Positions 28,756 through 37,092 of a stretch of DNA of 64,000 nt are shown piece by piece. The notes beneath the pieces were generated by a model. The model saw only the letters and a program-made list of their open reading frames with translations. It was not told where the DNA came from and ran no database searches. The stretch's first letter is position 1, and the number at the start of each line of letters is the position of its first letter. The DNA is from JAIEPW01 sp964406035. GTDB taxonomy: Bacteria > Acidobacteriota > Terriglobia > Bryobacterales > Bryobacteraceae. The stretch spans positions 16,564-80,563 of the forward strand of contig CAYOQB010000004.1 in assembly GCA_964406035.1 (NCBI GenBank), read 5' to 3'. Both the position numbers and the translations under genes were made by a program.

Positions 28756-28938
28756 ATGCCGCTGCCGAGTGCGGTGCTTCGACGCAACCGACGATCCTAC
28801 TCCAGATTTCCACGCTGGGTTATTTCCGCCTGGCGCCGCCACGAGCGGGCCCAATGGCGGCAGACCCTTAACGCCGTAGCGTTTCGCGACTTTGCCACGG
28901 TCGCGGAGATGCTGGGCGACGGAGGCTATGCCCTATGA
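28756..28938 (+). CDS. First phage gene, small basic protein
   Basis: 60 residues starting M-P-L-P-S-A-V-L-R-R. The ATG is 5 bases after a GAGAGG. Rich in arginine and tryptophan, with a helical middle (W-R-R-H-E-R-A-Q-W-R-Q-T-L) and no known family. Its TGA overlaps the ATG of the next gene (ATGA), so translation is coupled and the gene is probably real despite its size. Confidence 0.6.
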   Translation: MPLPSAVLRRNRRSYSRFPRWVISAWRRHERAQWRQTLNAVAFRDFATVAEMLGDGGYAL

Positions 28939-30230
28939 GCGCCGCGGCGATGGCGCTTCCCAACACGTGGGAACGCTCCGGGTGGACGAAGACTCCGCGG
29001 GCGTTTTTCAAGAAGCTCTTCCGAGCGCTCACCCACGTCGAGCTGGGCGTGCTGGGCAACATCCTCGACGACTCGGTCGGCAGATCAGGCGAGGCGGACT
29101 GGGTGGAGGTGAAAGAACCCGACCTGGCGCGGCTGGTGAACTGCCACGTCAACTCCGTCGGAGCGGCGCTAGACAAGCTGGAGCAGCTTTCGGCGATCGA
29201 GGCGCGCAAGAGCCCGCGGGACAAGCGGGTGAAGCAGTACCGGGTGCTGATCAACAACTGGGCGAAGATCACCGAGCGCGAGGCCAGGAAGCTGGAGCGG
29301 AAAGGGCCGGCGAGCGCCGGCGGCGCTGGCACGCGCGACGCGATCGAGCCGGAGCCTACACGAGAGGCCGCAGCCGTGGTGAGCCGGGGCGAGTCCAAGG
29401 CGGCGCTGACGGTGATCAAGGCCAAGGTCCCGATGGTGATGCTGCCGGGCGCTAAGGGCGCAGTACCGCTGGCGGAGGCCTGCCCGCACGGCGCCGCATG
29501 CGAGCTAGTTAGGCAGTTTACGACCGGGGCGAACGCCGGGCGAACGGGTACTGATGCGGCAAAGGTTAGCGGCGAGATCACCACAGTGGACAGTGGTGAT
29601 TCCGGTTCCCACCTGAACGGGGACTTCCACCGCTTCGAAGCGTTCGTGGCCAAGGCGCTGACGAAGCGGTTGAACGCGCCGCCACCACGCCAGCTCCTGG
29701 AGGAAATGTACCGGCGGCTGGCCTCAGAAAGGGTTCCGTTCGAGACGTTCGTTCTGCGGTTCGGGCTTCGGGAACGCGCCGTGAAGAGCTACGGCTTCCT
29801 CCGCTGCATCGTTGACGACTGCGTAACGGCAACCAACCAGGCGCGGCAACTGGCCGGTGAGTCCAAGCGAATGCCGACGGCCGAGGTGCAGAAGGTGGCA
29901 AGCGCGGCGCGTGAGGCGGCGGAGCGCTTGCGGCGGCGCGGCGCGTGCGAAGAGGAAGCCAAGCTGCTCGAGGACACCGCACGGCAGGCCGCGGCGATGG
30001 CCACGGAGCCGGACCGGTTCGAGCTGCACTTGCTGAACGTTGACGAGCTGCTGGCAAAGACGGGCGAAGAGCGATTGACGCAGGCGGAGAAGGCGCAGGC
30101 CGAAGAGGAGGCGCGGGACTCGTGGCCGAATAATCCGCCGATGCGGCAGTACGCGCTGGAGTGCGCAATGCGCCGCATGCTGATCGGCGTCGACTCCCTG
30201 ACGTTCGGTTTTCAAGGCGCGTGGAGGTGA
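28935..30230 (+). CDS. Phage winged-helix protein, possible replication initiator
   Basis: 431 residues. Residues 20-115 form a winged helix of the kind seen in phage replication proteins: L-T-H-V-E-L-G-V-L-G-N-I-L, then V-K-E-P-D-L-A-R-L-V-N-C-H-V-N-S-V and a basic wing. A linker follows, with a possible second domain (235-300), and the C-terminus is strongly helical and charged (about 310-400). As the first large gene of the early region it may open replication, but no helicase or primase motif is present. Confidence 0.55.
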   Translation: MSAAAMALPNTWERSGWTKTPRAFFKKLFRALTHVELGVLGNILDDSVGRSGEADWVEVKEPDLARLVNCHVNSVGAALDKLEQLSAIEARKSPRDKRVKQYRVLINNWAKITEREARKLERKGPASAGGAGTRDAIEPEPTREAAAVVSRGESKAALTVIKAKVPMVMLPGAKGAVPLAEACPHGAACELVRQFTTGANAGRTGTDAAKVSGEITTVDSGDSGSHLNGDFHRFEAFVAKALTKRLNAPPPRQLLEEMYRRLASERVPFETFVLRFGLRERAVKSYGFLRCIVDDCVTATNQARQLAGESKRMPTAEVQKVASAAREAAERLRRRGACEEEAKLLEDTARQAAAMATEPDRFELHLLNVDELLAKTGEERLTQAEKAQAEEEARDSWPNNPPMRQYALECAMRRMLIGVDSLTFGFQGAWR

Positions 30231-30463
30231 CGCGCGCATACCTCGTGTTGACGCTGGGCGGTCCGCAGGACGCGCGGGATCTGTACCGGGAGCGGGGGCT
30301 GGTGTGCGCGGGGTGCGGGGCGGCGAACGGCGGGCAAACGGTGTGGACGCTGCCTGGCCTGTGCGCGGAATGCGCGCTCCGGGTTGAGGCGGTGACCGCT
30401 TCCGCGCCGCGGGTTCAGCCGCAGCAACCAGCGCTGATTGACGTTTCGGGGTTTCCGGACTAA
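30221..30463 (+). CDS. Small zinc-ribbon protein
   Basis: 80 residues from the GTG at 30221, overlapping the previous gene by 10 bases; GTG at 30227 is an alternative. Four cysteines in C-A-G-C...C-A-E-C spacing form a zinc ribbon. The rest is A/P-rich. Function unknown; such small zinc proteins are common in phage early regions. Confidence 0.6.
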   Translation: MEVTRAYLVLTLGGPQDARDLYRERGLVCAGCGAANGGQTVWTLPGLCAECALRVEAVTASAPRVQPQQPALIDVSGFPD

Positions 30464-30538
30464 GGAGCCCCGCACGAATTTGCGGGAGACCGCAAACCGG
30501 GGTCCAAAAGGACCGCGGATCTCACATGGGAGAGTCAG

Positions 30539-30646
30539 ATGGCGAAAAAGCAGACCCCGAAGGGGAAGACACGGAGTTCGAAGTCGATGCCGAAGGCGGC
30601 AGCGGCAGCGGGCAAGCCGCCGAAGAGCGGCAAGTCCAAGTCCTAG
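30539..30646 (+). CDS. 35-residue lysine-rich protein
   Basis: The ATG at 30539 follows a good GGGAGAG. The product begins M-A-K-K-Q-T-P-K-G-K and ends K-S-G-K-S-K-S; it is nearly all K, S, P, A and G, like a histone-tail peptide. It may bind nucleic acid or be packaged. A second frame over the same DNA (30526-30675) would give a 49-residue acidic peptide but lacks a ribosome-binding site. Confidence 0.5.
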   Translation: MAKKQTPKGKTRSSKSMPKAAAAAGKPPKSGKSKS

Positions 30647-30794
30647 GCCGAGGCGCGTCAGCCTTCCCCAGCTAGGTCCGATGTCCCTTGCGCACGACCG
30701 CCAGGATCGCGGGAACGGCGCGGACTGGCGGCACTCGCTGCAGGCTGACGCAACTTTTCAACATTTCACGGGAGTCCAGGAAAGGAGATCGACC

Positions 30795-31217
30795 ATGCCG
30801 AGTGAGTCGAGAACTTTTGAAATGGAGCAGGTCTGCCGGATCTTCGCGCGCGATGAATCGAAGAATGCGGCGAAGAGGGTGCTGCGGCAAGCAGCGCGGG
30901 ACGGAATTGTCCCGTGGCGGGAGGCCGTTTGCGAATTGACCGAGGCGGAAGCCGACCGCCTGGGGCGGTGGATTGACGGGCTGACGCGAGTCGAGGCCGA
31001 TTCAGGCAACGTCATGCGCCTTGTTTTGGATGCCATGACGAGCATTGATCACGCGCGGGCCTTGTTGCTGGCCAGCAGGCCGGCGGATGCCCAGGTTGGA
31101 TTGCGAATCGCGATTGCGGCGTGCAAGCTGCTGGCGAGCCTGGCGGAGCGGATGGAGCGGGAGGAGGCCGGAACGACTTCCGGCGCGGCCGTGCCGGCGG
31201 GGAAGGACCGCGGATGA
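30795..31217 (+). CDS. Phage hypothetical protein, helical
   Basis: 140 residues; the ATG at 30795 follows AAAGGAGATCGACC, a near-perfect ribosome-binding site. Mostly helical: C-R-I-F-A-R-D-E-S-K-N-A-A-K-R-V-L near the N-terminus, then a long amphipathic region (A-R-A-L-L-L-A-S-R-P-A-D-A-Q-V-G-L-R). No family recognised. Its TGA overlaps the ATG of the next gene. Confidence 0.6.
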   Translation: MPSESRTFEMEQVCRIFARDESKNAAKRVLRQAARDGIVPWREAVCELTEAEADRLGRWIDGLTRVEADSGNVMRLVLDAMTSIDHARALLLASRPADAQVGLRIAIAACKLLASLAERMEREEAGTTSGAAVPAGKDRG

Positions 31218-31501
31218 GCGGGATCTGCAGCGAGTGCGGCTGCACGGAGTACAAACCCTGCATTGCCGAGGACGGGTCGACGTGCGGATGGGCGGCGGGT
31301 GACCTTTGCACCTTTTGCCTAACGGCGAAGCGCGTGGTGCTGTACACGATGGGCGATCTGAACGCGGAGCTGCGGCGGATCGATCGCGAGGTAGCCGCAA
31401 TCCGCGGAGAGGGCGACGACCGCACGCCGGGGTGGAGGCTGGCGCTGGCGGAGGCGGATTGGGAAGCGGAGCGGTATCTGATCAGCGGAGGCTCCGCTTG
31501 A
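31214..31501 (+). CDS. Cysteine-cluster phage protein
   Basis: 95 residues. The N-terminus C-S-E-C-G-C-T-E-Y-K-P-C, then T-C-G-W and L-C-T-F-C, matches a widespread phage cysteine cluster (C-x2-C-G-C-T...C-x-W...D-L-C-x2-C) that probably binds zinc or an iron-sulphur cluster. The C-terminal half is a charged helix. It overlaps the ATPase gene by 4 bases, so the two are translationally coupled and may act together. Confidence 0.7.
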   Translation: MSGICSECGCTEYKPCIAEDGSTCGWAAGDLCTFCLTAKRVVLYTMGDLNAELRRIDREVAAIRGEGDDRTPGWRLALAEADWEAERYLISGGSA

Positions 31502-33261
31502 GCAAGCTGCGGGTCTCGGCCGAGCTATCGCTGCCGTTGGCGGCAGCGACGCAAACGTTCGCGATTCTCGCGATGCGCGGCGCGGGGAAATCGAACGCAG
31601 CCGTGGTGCTGGCGGAGGAGATGTACGACGCCGGGCTGCACTGGGTGGCGATCGATCCAAAGGGAGACTGGTGGGGGATTCGTTCCTCCGCAGATGGCAA
31701 GAGCGGCGGCTTGCCGATTCCGATCTTCGGCGGGCAGCACGGAGACGTACCCATCGAACCGTCCGCCGGCGCGTACCTGGCGGAGCTGATCGTCGCGCAA
31801 GGGCTGACGTGCGTTCTCGACTTGAGCGAGTTCACGGAAGGCGAGAAGATCCGCTTCATGGCCGGGAGCGGCCGGGAGGATGGCTTCGCGGCGCGTTTCT
31901 ACCGGCGCAAGGGGCCGGAGCAACCACCGACGCATTTGTTCTTCGAGGAAGCCGACGATCTCTTTCCGCAAAGAGTGATGCGGGACAAGGCCAAGCTGCT
32001 GCACGATTGCTCGAAGCTGCTTTTGTGGGGGCGGCAAAGGGGTATATCGGGCTCGACGATCACGCAGCGCAGCGCACGGCTGCACAAGGATGTGCTGACG
32101 CAGACGGACACGCTGATCGCGATGCGCACGACGGCGCCGCAGGATCGGAAGGCCGTCCTGGCCTGGGTAGAGCATCAGGGCCTGGCGAAGACGCTGGTCG
32201 ATTCCCTACCCTCGCTCGGCGACGGTGATGCGTGGTTATGGTCACCGAGCCGCTTAGGGCTGATGGAGCGGATTCATTTCCGGCGGCGACGCACATTCGA
32301 TTCGGGCGCGGCGCCGGTCATCGGCAAACACCGTGACCGGAAGCCAGCCACGCTGGCGGATGTTGACCTGGCGGCGATCACCGCGCAGATGGCGGAGACG
32401 ATCGAGCGGGCGAAGGCGGAGGACCCGCGCGAGCTCCGGAGGCGGATCGCGGAGCTGGAGCGGGAAAGATCCGCCGCGGCCGCCGATCCGGCGGCGATCG
32501 ACGCCGCCTTCGAGCGAGGGCGGAAAGGCGCCGTACAAGAATTCCGGACGGAACTCGACAAGGCTGTGAACACTCTGCTGCTTGCGGAAGGCGAGTTACA
32601 GGCGACGACGGAACGACTATTCGGTTTGCGCACGCGCCTGGCGATGAAGACGGGGATCGGCGATGCACGGCCGGGCGCGGAAGAAGATACAACCACGACG
32701 ACGACGGCTCCGGTCCGTAGGCCGGAGACTCCGCGCCCCGCAGGTAGCGGGGGCCGGAAGGACAATCGGGTCCTTCCGGCAGGCGAGGGGCTGTCGACGA
32801 TGGAGCGGCGCTTGCTGACCGCACTGGCGCAGCATCCGGAGGGGCTGACGAAGGGACAGGTGCGGTTGCACGCGGATTACGCGGACTCCGGTCCGGTATC
32901 GCGAGCTTTCGCGAGGTTGAACGTTCAGGGCTGGGTGGAGGCAGAAGGAACGAAGCTGCGGATCACGGGGGAGGGACGGCGAGCGTTAGGCGGTTTCGAT
33001 CCCCTACCGGTGGGGCTCCGGCTGCAGGGGTATTTGCTGGGGCCGGACAGCAAGCTCTCCGGAATGGAGCGGGCACTGCTGGGGGCGGTGACAGGTGCGT
33101 ACCCGGAGGCGATCGGGAAGGGCGAGGCGAGGAAGAGGGCTGGGTACGCCGACTCAGGTCCGGTGTCGCGGGCGTTCGCACGGCTCCTGAAGTACGGCTA
33201 TGTGGTTTCAGACGGACCGTCGCGGTTGCGAGCGTCAGAGCGGCTGTTTGGAGGAGCGTGA
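31498..33261 (+). CDS. HerA/FtsK-superfamily ATPase with duplicated winged helices
   Basis: 587 residues; TTG start at 31498 with CGGAGG 6 bases upstream. Walker A is A-M-R-G-A-G-K-S-N (25-33), and Walker B is T-H-L-F-F-E-E-A-D-D-L (about 155-165). An arginine-rich segment with S-T-I-T-Q-R-S follows, typical of HerA/DUF87 helicase-translocases. Residues 305-400 form a coiled coil. After a T/P-rich linker come two winged-helix repeats sharing Y-A-D-S-G-P-V-S-R-A-F-A-R-L. A DNA translocase or a motor coupled to the nearby methyltransferase or HNH protein is inferred. Cytoplasmic. Confidence 0.7.
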   Translation: MSKLRVSAELSLPLAAATQTFAILAMRGAGKSNAAVVLAEEMYDAGLHWVAIDPKGDWWGIRSSADGKSGGLPIPIFGGQHGDVPIEPSAGAYLAELIVAQGLTCVLDLSEFTEGEKIRFMAGSGREDGFAARFYRRKGPEQPPTHLFFEEADDLFPQRVMRDKAKLLHDCSKLLLWGRQRGISGSTITQRSARLHKDVLTQTDTLIAMRTTAPQDRKAVLAWVEHQGLAKTLVDSLPSLGDGDAWLWSPSRLGLMERIHFRRRRTFDSGAAPVIGKHRDRKPATLADVDLAAITAQMAETIERAKAEDPRELRRRIAELERERSAAAADPAAIDAAFERGRKGAVQEFRTELDKAVNTLLLAEGELQATTERLFGLRTRLAMKTGIGDARPGAEEDTTTTTTAPVRRPETPRPAGSGGRKDNRVLPAGEGLSTMERRLLTALAQHPEGLTKGQVRLHADYADSGPVSRAFARLNVQGWVEAEGTKLRITGEGRRALGGFDPLPVGLRLQGYLLGPDSKLSGMERALLGAVTGAYPEAIGKGEARKRAGYADSGPVSRAFARLLKYGYVVSDGPSRLRASERLFGGA

Positions 33262-33713
33262 TGCCCTGCGAAGTCTATTCCGATCCCGGAGTCTTCGGCG
33301 GCGCGCCGACGTTCGTGTGCGGAGATGGGGAGCGTGCGCGCTGCACGTTCTGTGCGGGAGAGCCTCTGTACTTGTGCGACTGGCCGGTGGAGCGGTTCGA
33401 ACTGGCGAAAGCGCATGAGATCCGGCATGGGGACGTGGTGCGCAGCGAGGACATCGAGATGAGGATTCTCGAAATTCAAGCCATCCGCCGGACGCTCGTG
33501 TTCCAGGTGGAAGTTCTTCAGGCGCCGGCGAATTGCCGGAGGCGGGCGGAATACCAACGAGTCCACGGGCTGACGATGTTCCAATCCGATCCGGTGTTCA
33601 TCCGGCGCGGGGGCACGTGCGATCGCTCGATTTGCGAGGCGCATGCGCGGGAGGTGGGCGAGGAGCGGCACTACTGCAGCGGGCACTGGAACGCCTGGCT
33701 GGAGGTTTCGTGA
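33261..33713 (+). CDS. Two-cluster zinc protein
   Basis: 150 residues. The start shares one base with the preceding stop (TGATG) and follows GGAGGAGC. Two potential zinc sites are visible: C-T-F-C-A-G near residue 30 and C-D-R-S-I-C-E-A-H...Y-C-S-G-H near the C-terminus. The latter is a C2H2-like cluster frequent in phage proteins. The middle is beta-rich. Function unknown. Confidence 0.6.
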   Translation: MPCEVYSDPGVFGGAPTFVCGDGERARCTFCAGEPLYLCDWPVERFELAKAHEIRHGDVVRSEDIEMRILEIQAIRRTLVFQVEVLQAPANCRRRAEYQRVHGLTMFQSDPVFIRRGGTCDRSICEAHAREVGEERHYCSGHWNAWLEVS

Positions 33714-34900
33714 TGCGCCAGGAGCTTGTGACCGGGGACGCTCTGACGGTTTTGGCGGGCGTAGGTACGGAGACAATCGACTGCTGCGTGACTTCCCCGC
33801 CCTACTGGGCGTTGCGGGACTACGGCTGCGCCGGGCAGATCGGATTCGAGAGCACGCCGACGGAATGGTGCGCGAAGCTGACCGAGGTTTTCCGCGAGGT
33901 TCGGCGGGTGCTGAAGCGCTCGGGCGTCTTGTGGCTGAACGTAGGCGATGTGTACGCGACCGGGGCTGGCCACTGTCGGAAGGCGGGCGGCGGGGAGGAA
34001 GGTGAGCGCTGGGCAGATAAGGGCGGCATGCTGACGCCGCCGAATCGCTTACCGGTGCCGGGGCTGAAGCGTAAGGACCTGGTGGGGCTGCCGTGGATGC
34101 TGGCGTTCGCGCTTCGCGACGACGGCTGGTATCTGCGGAGCGATGTGATCTGGCAAAAGCCGAACGCGAAGCCGGAGTCAGCACAGGATCGGCCGACGCG
34201 ATCGCACGAATATCTGTTCCTGTTGAGCCGGAGCGAAGACTACTACTACGACCGGCTGGCGATCGTTGAACCCCAGGTGGAGAGCGAACGGCTGAGGCGG
34301 CTGCGGGAGGCGGCGGCCGGGCGGCAGTCAGTCTACCTGCTGAAGCGCGATCAGCTTCGCACGCAAGCGCCGGCGGGAGCATCGGGCTGCTTCCGGAGCT
34401 CGGCCGCGCGCCAGGCCCTGGCGTTGAGCGGGGTGCGGAACCGGCGCACTGTTTGGACGATCGCGACGCGCAAGGCGAGCGGAACGCACTTTGCTACGTA
34501 TCCCGAGGACCTGGTACGGCCGTGCATCCTCGCCGGGACATCAGAGTTCGGGGTATGCGGGGCTTGCGGCGAGCCGTGGCGCCGGATCGTCGAGCGACCG
34601 GCCGCCGGCGATCTCCATTCCGACCAGACCTTGAAGGAGATGGGTGTGTGCCGGCTGCGGGACCGGAAGATCGCCGCGGGCAGGACGCTAGGGTGGGAGC
34701 GCGGTTGTGACTGCCGGCTGTGGGAGGAGCCGGCGACCGCGACGGTGCTGGATCCGTTCGCCGGGACGGGAACAACGTTGGTAGCGGCAAAGCGGCTGGG
34801 CCGAGGTTACCTGGGCATCGAACTGAACCCGGAGTACGCATCGATGGCGCGGGAGCGGCTGCAGGGAGTAGGTGTTCCGGCCGAAGGAGCTACGGCGTGA
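33713..34900 (+). CDS. Beta-class DNA methyltransferase (N4-cytosine/N6-adenine)
   Basis: 395 residues. Catalytic motif IV is T-S-P-P-Y-W (27-32). The SAM motif is D-P-F-A-G-T-G-T-T (347 onward), placed after motif IV as in the beta class. The serine in S-P-P-Y favours N4-cytosine methylation. An internal C-G-A-C-G-E-P-W plus C-D-C forms the zinc knuckle seen in phage enzymes of this type. Between lies a large variable region that probably sets target recognition. No restriction endonuclease is adjacent, so its role is likely protection of phage DNA or epigenetic timing. Confidence 0.88.
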   Translation: MRQELVTGDALTVLAGVGTETIDCCVTSPPYWALRDYGCAGQIGFESTPTEWCAKLTEVFREVRRVLKRSGVLWLNVGDVYATGAGHCRKAGGGEEGERWADKGGMLTPPNRLPVPGLKRKDLVGLPWMLAFALRDDGWYLRSDVIWQKPNAKPESAQDRPTRSHEYLFLLSRSEDYYYDRLAIVEPQVESERLRRLREAAAGRQSVYLLKRDQLRTQAPAGASGCFRSSAARQALALSGVRNRRTVWTIATRKASGTHFATYPEDLVRPCILAGTSEFGVCGACGEPWRRIVERPAAGDLHSDQTLKEMGVCRLRDRKIAAGRTLGWERGCDCRLWEEPATATVLDPFAGTGTTLVAAKRLGRGYLGIELNPEYASMARERLQGVGVPAEGATA

Positions 34901-35469
34901 GGGCGGCGGATCGTTTCCAGGCGATCAAGGCGGCAGCCGCTGCGCGGCCGCACGGTACGCGGGCGCGGTATGTGGGGGCGCGCTGCAGGTGCCTGCTGTG
35001 CAGGGCGGCGAACAGCCGTTACCAGAGCGAGCGCGATCGCGCGAAGCGAGAGATGGGCGATCGCCGGGATCTGGTGGCCGCCAACGGAGCGCGCCAGCAC
35101 ATTTTGGCGCTGGGGCGGCGCGGCATCGGATACAAGTCGGTTGCGGACGCAGCTTCGGTCTCCCGGACGATCACTGGCCTGATCAAGTCGGGCGCGCGCC
35201 GGCGGATCCGCCGCGACACGGCGGCGCGAATTCTTGCGGTGACCACGGAAGCGATCGCCGGCGGCGCGTTGGTTCCCGCGGCGGGGACATGGCGCCGCCT
35301 GGATGAGCTGATCTCGCGGGGTTACTCGAAGGCGCAGCTCGCCCGGTGGATGGGCTATCGCTCTCCAAGTATCCAGATCAAGCGGAGCGGGAAGATTACG
35401 GCCGCGACTGAGGCGAGGGTGCGCAAGCTGTACGACGCGGTGAACGCGGGAAGGCTGCGGAGGGCCTGA
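34897..35469 (+). CDS. Phage helix-turn-helix protein with CxC-x2-C cluster
   Basis: 190 residues from the GTG at 34897 (AAGGAG upstream, 4-base overlap with the methyltransferase). The N-terminal H-G-T-R-A-R-Y-V-G-A-R-C-R-C-L-L-C-R-A-A-N resembles a cysteine cluster common in actinophage proteins. Two HTH-like segments follow: K-S-V-A-D-A-A-S-V-S-R-T-I-T-G and Y-S-K-A-Q-L-A-R-W-M-G-Y. Probably a DNA-binding regulator. Confidence 0.65.
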   Translation: MRAADRFQAIKAAAAARPHGTRARYVGARCRCLLCRAANSRYQSERDRAKREMGDRRDLVAANGARQHILALGRRGIGYKSVADAASVSRTITGLIKSGARRRIRRDTAARILAVTTEAIAGGALVPAAGTWRRLDELISRGYSKAQLARWMGYRSPSIQIKRSGKITAATEARVRKLYDAVNAGRLRRA

Positions 35470-35972
35470 TGGCGGTGGACTCGAAGGAAGCGATCGCGAT
35501 GAGCCGGTGCGCGGACGCGATCCAGGCGGTGGACGACTGGCTGGGGCAGGCCAGCACGCGGCAGTTCGCGGTAGACGCCTTGTGGCGGGCGCGGCGGGCG
35601 CTGGAGGCTGCCGGCGTGCCGGTCACCGTACGGCATGAGGCGGGAGCGGGGTGGCGAGGCTCCGTGTTCCGGGCGCTGGAAAAGTGCGGCCTGGGGTGGA
35701 CGGGGCATGAAGATCAGATTCGCTTCCGGCTGGCAGGGCAGCCGAACTGGGCGGCTGCGGCCGGTCCGGAGCTCGGCAAGTGGCTGGAGGTGTGCTGGCG
35801 GTTCGTGGACCTGGCGCGAGGGCTGATGCTGGAACGGCCGGGCGCCTATTACTGGCTGGAGAAGCCGCTGGAGCAAATTCTCGGCAGCGGGATCGCGAAG
35901 GCGGGCGGGCGGCCGGTGATCTGCAGCAAGTGTGGGCGGGTTACGGAGGCGAACGATGCCGATCCGGCGTGA
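35469..35972 (+). CDS. Phage hypothetical protein, 167 aa
   Basis: The start overlaps the previous stop by one base (TGATG). A helical protein with W-R-A-R-R-A-L-E-A-A-G-V-P-V near the middle and a single C-S-K-C at the C-terminus. No family recognised. It overlaps the HNH gene by 17 bases. Confidence 0.6.
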   Translation: MAVDSKEAIAMSRCADAIQAVDDWLGQASTRQFAVDALWRARRALEAAGVPVTVRHEAGAGWRGSVFRALEKCGLGWTGHEDQIRFRLAGQPNWAAAAGPELGKWLEVCWRFVDLARGLMLERPGAYYWLEKPLEQILGSGIAKAGGRPVICSKCGRVTEANDADPA

Positions 35973-36495
35973 GTGGAGGCACCTGTACCGTGGCGCAGAG
36001 TGGAAGGCGATCCGGGCTCGGATTCTGGAGCGGGCGCAGAACTGCTGCGAGCGTTGCGGTGTTCCAAACCGCGAGACGGTGCTGCGGCAGCACGGCTGGT
36101 GGACGCCGACGAGTCTGGCAGCGACGGTGTGGGCGAACCATGGGCAGTTCAGGAACCGGCGACGGAGGGTGTACTTCGCGGGAGGCGCGAAGATCGAGAA
36201 CGCCGGAAAGGTTCAGTTCATCCACTTGCCGTGGGGCGCGGCGGACCAGAACGGAAAGCCATTTATACGGATGGCCTGCTTTCCGAACATCGACGAGCAC
36301 CGCTGGGTGCGGATCGTGCTGACGATCGCGCATTTGAATCACGATCCGCGGGACAACCGGGACGAGAACCTGCAGGCGCTATGCCAGTGGTGCCACCTGC
36401 ACCACGATGTGCGGTTTCACCATGCGAACGCGCGGCGGACGCGGGCGCGCAAGGCCGGCCAGAGCTGGCTGGAAGGCATGGAAAGCACCGCGTGA
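35956..36495 (+). CDS. HNH-type nuclease
   Basis: 179 residues; ACGGAGG precedes the ATG. The zinc cysteines are C-E-R-C-G (about 31-35) and C-Q-W-C. Together with A-H-L-N-H-D, then D-N-R-D-E-N-L-Q-A-L and H-L-H-H-D they form the beta-beta-alpha metal HNH site. A basic N-terminus should contact DNA. HNH proteins lying shortly upstream of terminase genes often stimulate cos-site cleavage during packaging, so this is a candidate packaging nuclease. Confidence 0.82.
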   Translation: MPIRREWRHLYRGAEWKAIRARILERAQNCCERCGVPNRETVLRQHGWWTPTSLAATVWANHGQFRNRRRRVYFAGGAKIENAGKVQFIHLPWGAADQNGKPFIRMACFPNIDEHRWVRIVLTIAHLNHDPRDNRDENLQALCQWCHLHHDVRFHHANARRTRARKAGQSWLEGMESTA

Positions 36496-37091
36496 GCGGG
36501 CGAAGCAGCGGGCGGACGCGGGCGCGGCTACAGGGGCTGGCGCGTGGACTGAGGCATTTAGAGGAGCAGGGAGAGGTCGGCGTTTTTCGGATGAACGGCG
36601 CGAAGGCGCTGCTGGATGTGCCGCAGATCGGGCGGCTGGTGCGGGGGCAGTTGTGGGGTCTGGATACGATTTGGAGGTCGGGAGACGAGGCGTCACGGCG
36701 GCTGGCGGTGGCGAGGCTCATCGAACTCGGGATTGAGATGGCGGAAGCGGCGCGAGGGCCGCAGAGGAGGGAGAGCGTGAGAATAGTGCCTTTTGGGAAG
36801 GTGACGGTGGCGGCGGCGGGAGCCCCGGTGCAAGTGACGGCCACGGCTACGCCGGTGAACGCGATGGTGTTCTCCAGCGTGGCGGGGTCCGTGAAGATGT
36901 TCGTGGGGACGCTGAACCTGAACGCAGGGACGGGAGCAAATGTGCTAGGCGAGTTGCTGCAGCCGGCGGGCGGGCCATCGGACCGGCTGCGGATCGACGC
37001 GGAGGAAGGCAACCAACTGGACGCGTCGAGTTTCTACGTGGATGCGGCGGCGAACGGCGGCACCCTGTACGCGTTCGGGCTGCAGCAGTGA
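36492..37091 (+). CDS. Phage protein with helical head and beta-rich tail; possible internal start
   Basis: 199 residues from the GTG at 36492 (4-base overlap with the HNH gene). Residues 1-95 are helical. Residues 96-199 (V-R-I-V-P-F-G-K-V-T-V-A-A-A-G onward) are beta-rich and look like a small virion protein. A strong ribosome-binding site (GGAGGGAG) stands 3 bases before an in-frame GTG at 36777, the junction of the two parts. The tail may therefore also be made as a separate 104-residue protein. Confidence 0.6.
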   Translation: MSGRSSGRTRARLQGLARGLRHLEEQGEVGVFRMNGAKALLDVPQIGRLVRGQLWGLDTIWRSGDEASRRLAVARLIELGIEMAEAARGPQRRESVRIVPFGKVTVAAAGAPVQVTATATPVNAMVFSSVAGSVKMFVGTLNLNAGTGANVLGELLQPAGGPSDRLRIDAEEGNQLDASSFYVDAAANGGTLYAFGLQQ

Positions 37092-37092
37092 G

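Noticed and set aside
33198..34382. 394-codon minus-strand open frame
   Set aside because: Shadow of the methyltransferase, which has intact catalytic motifs.
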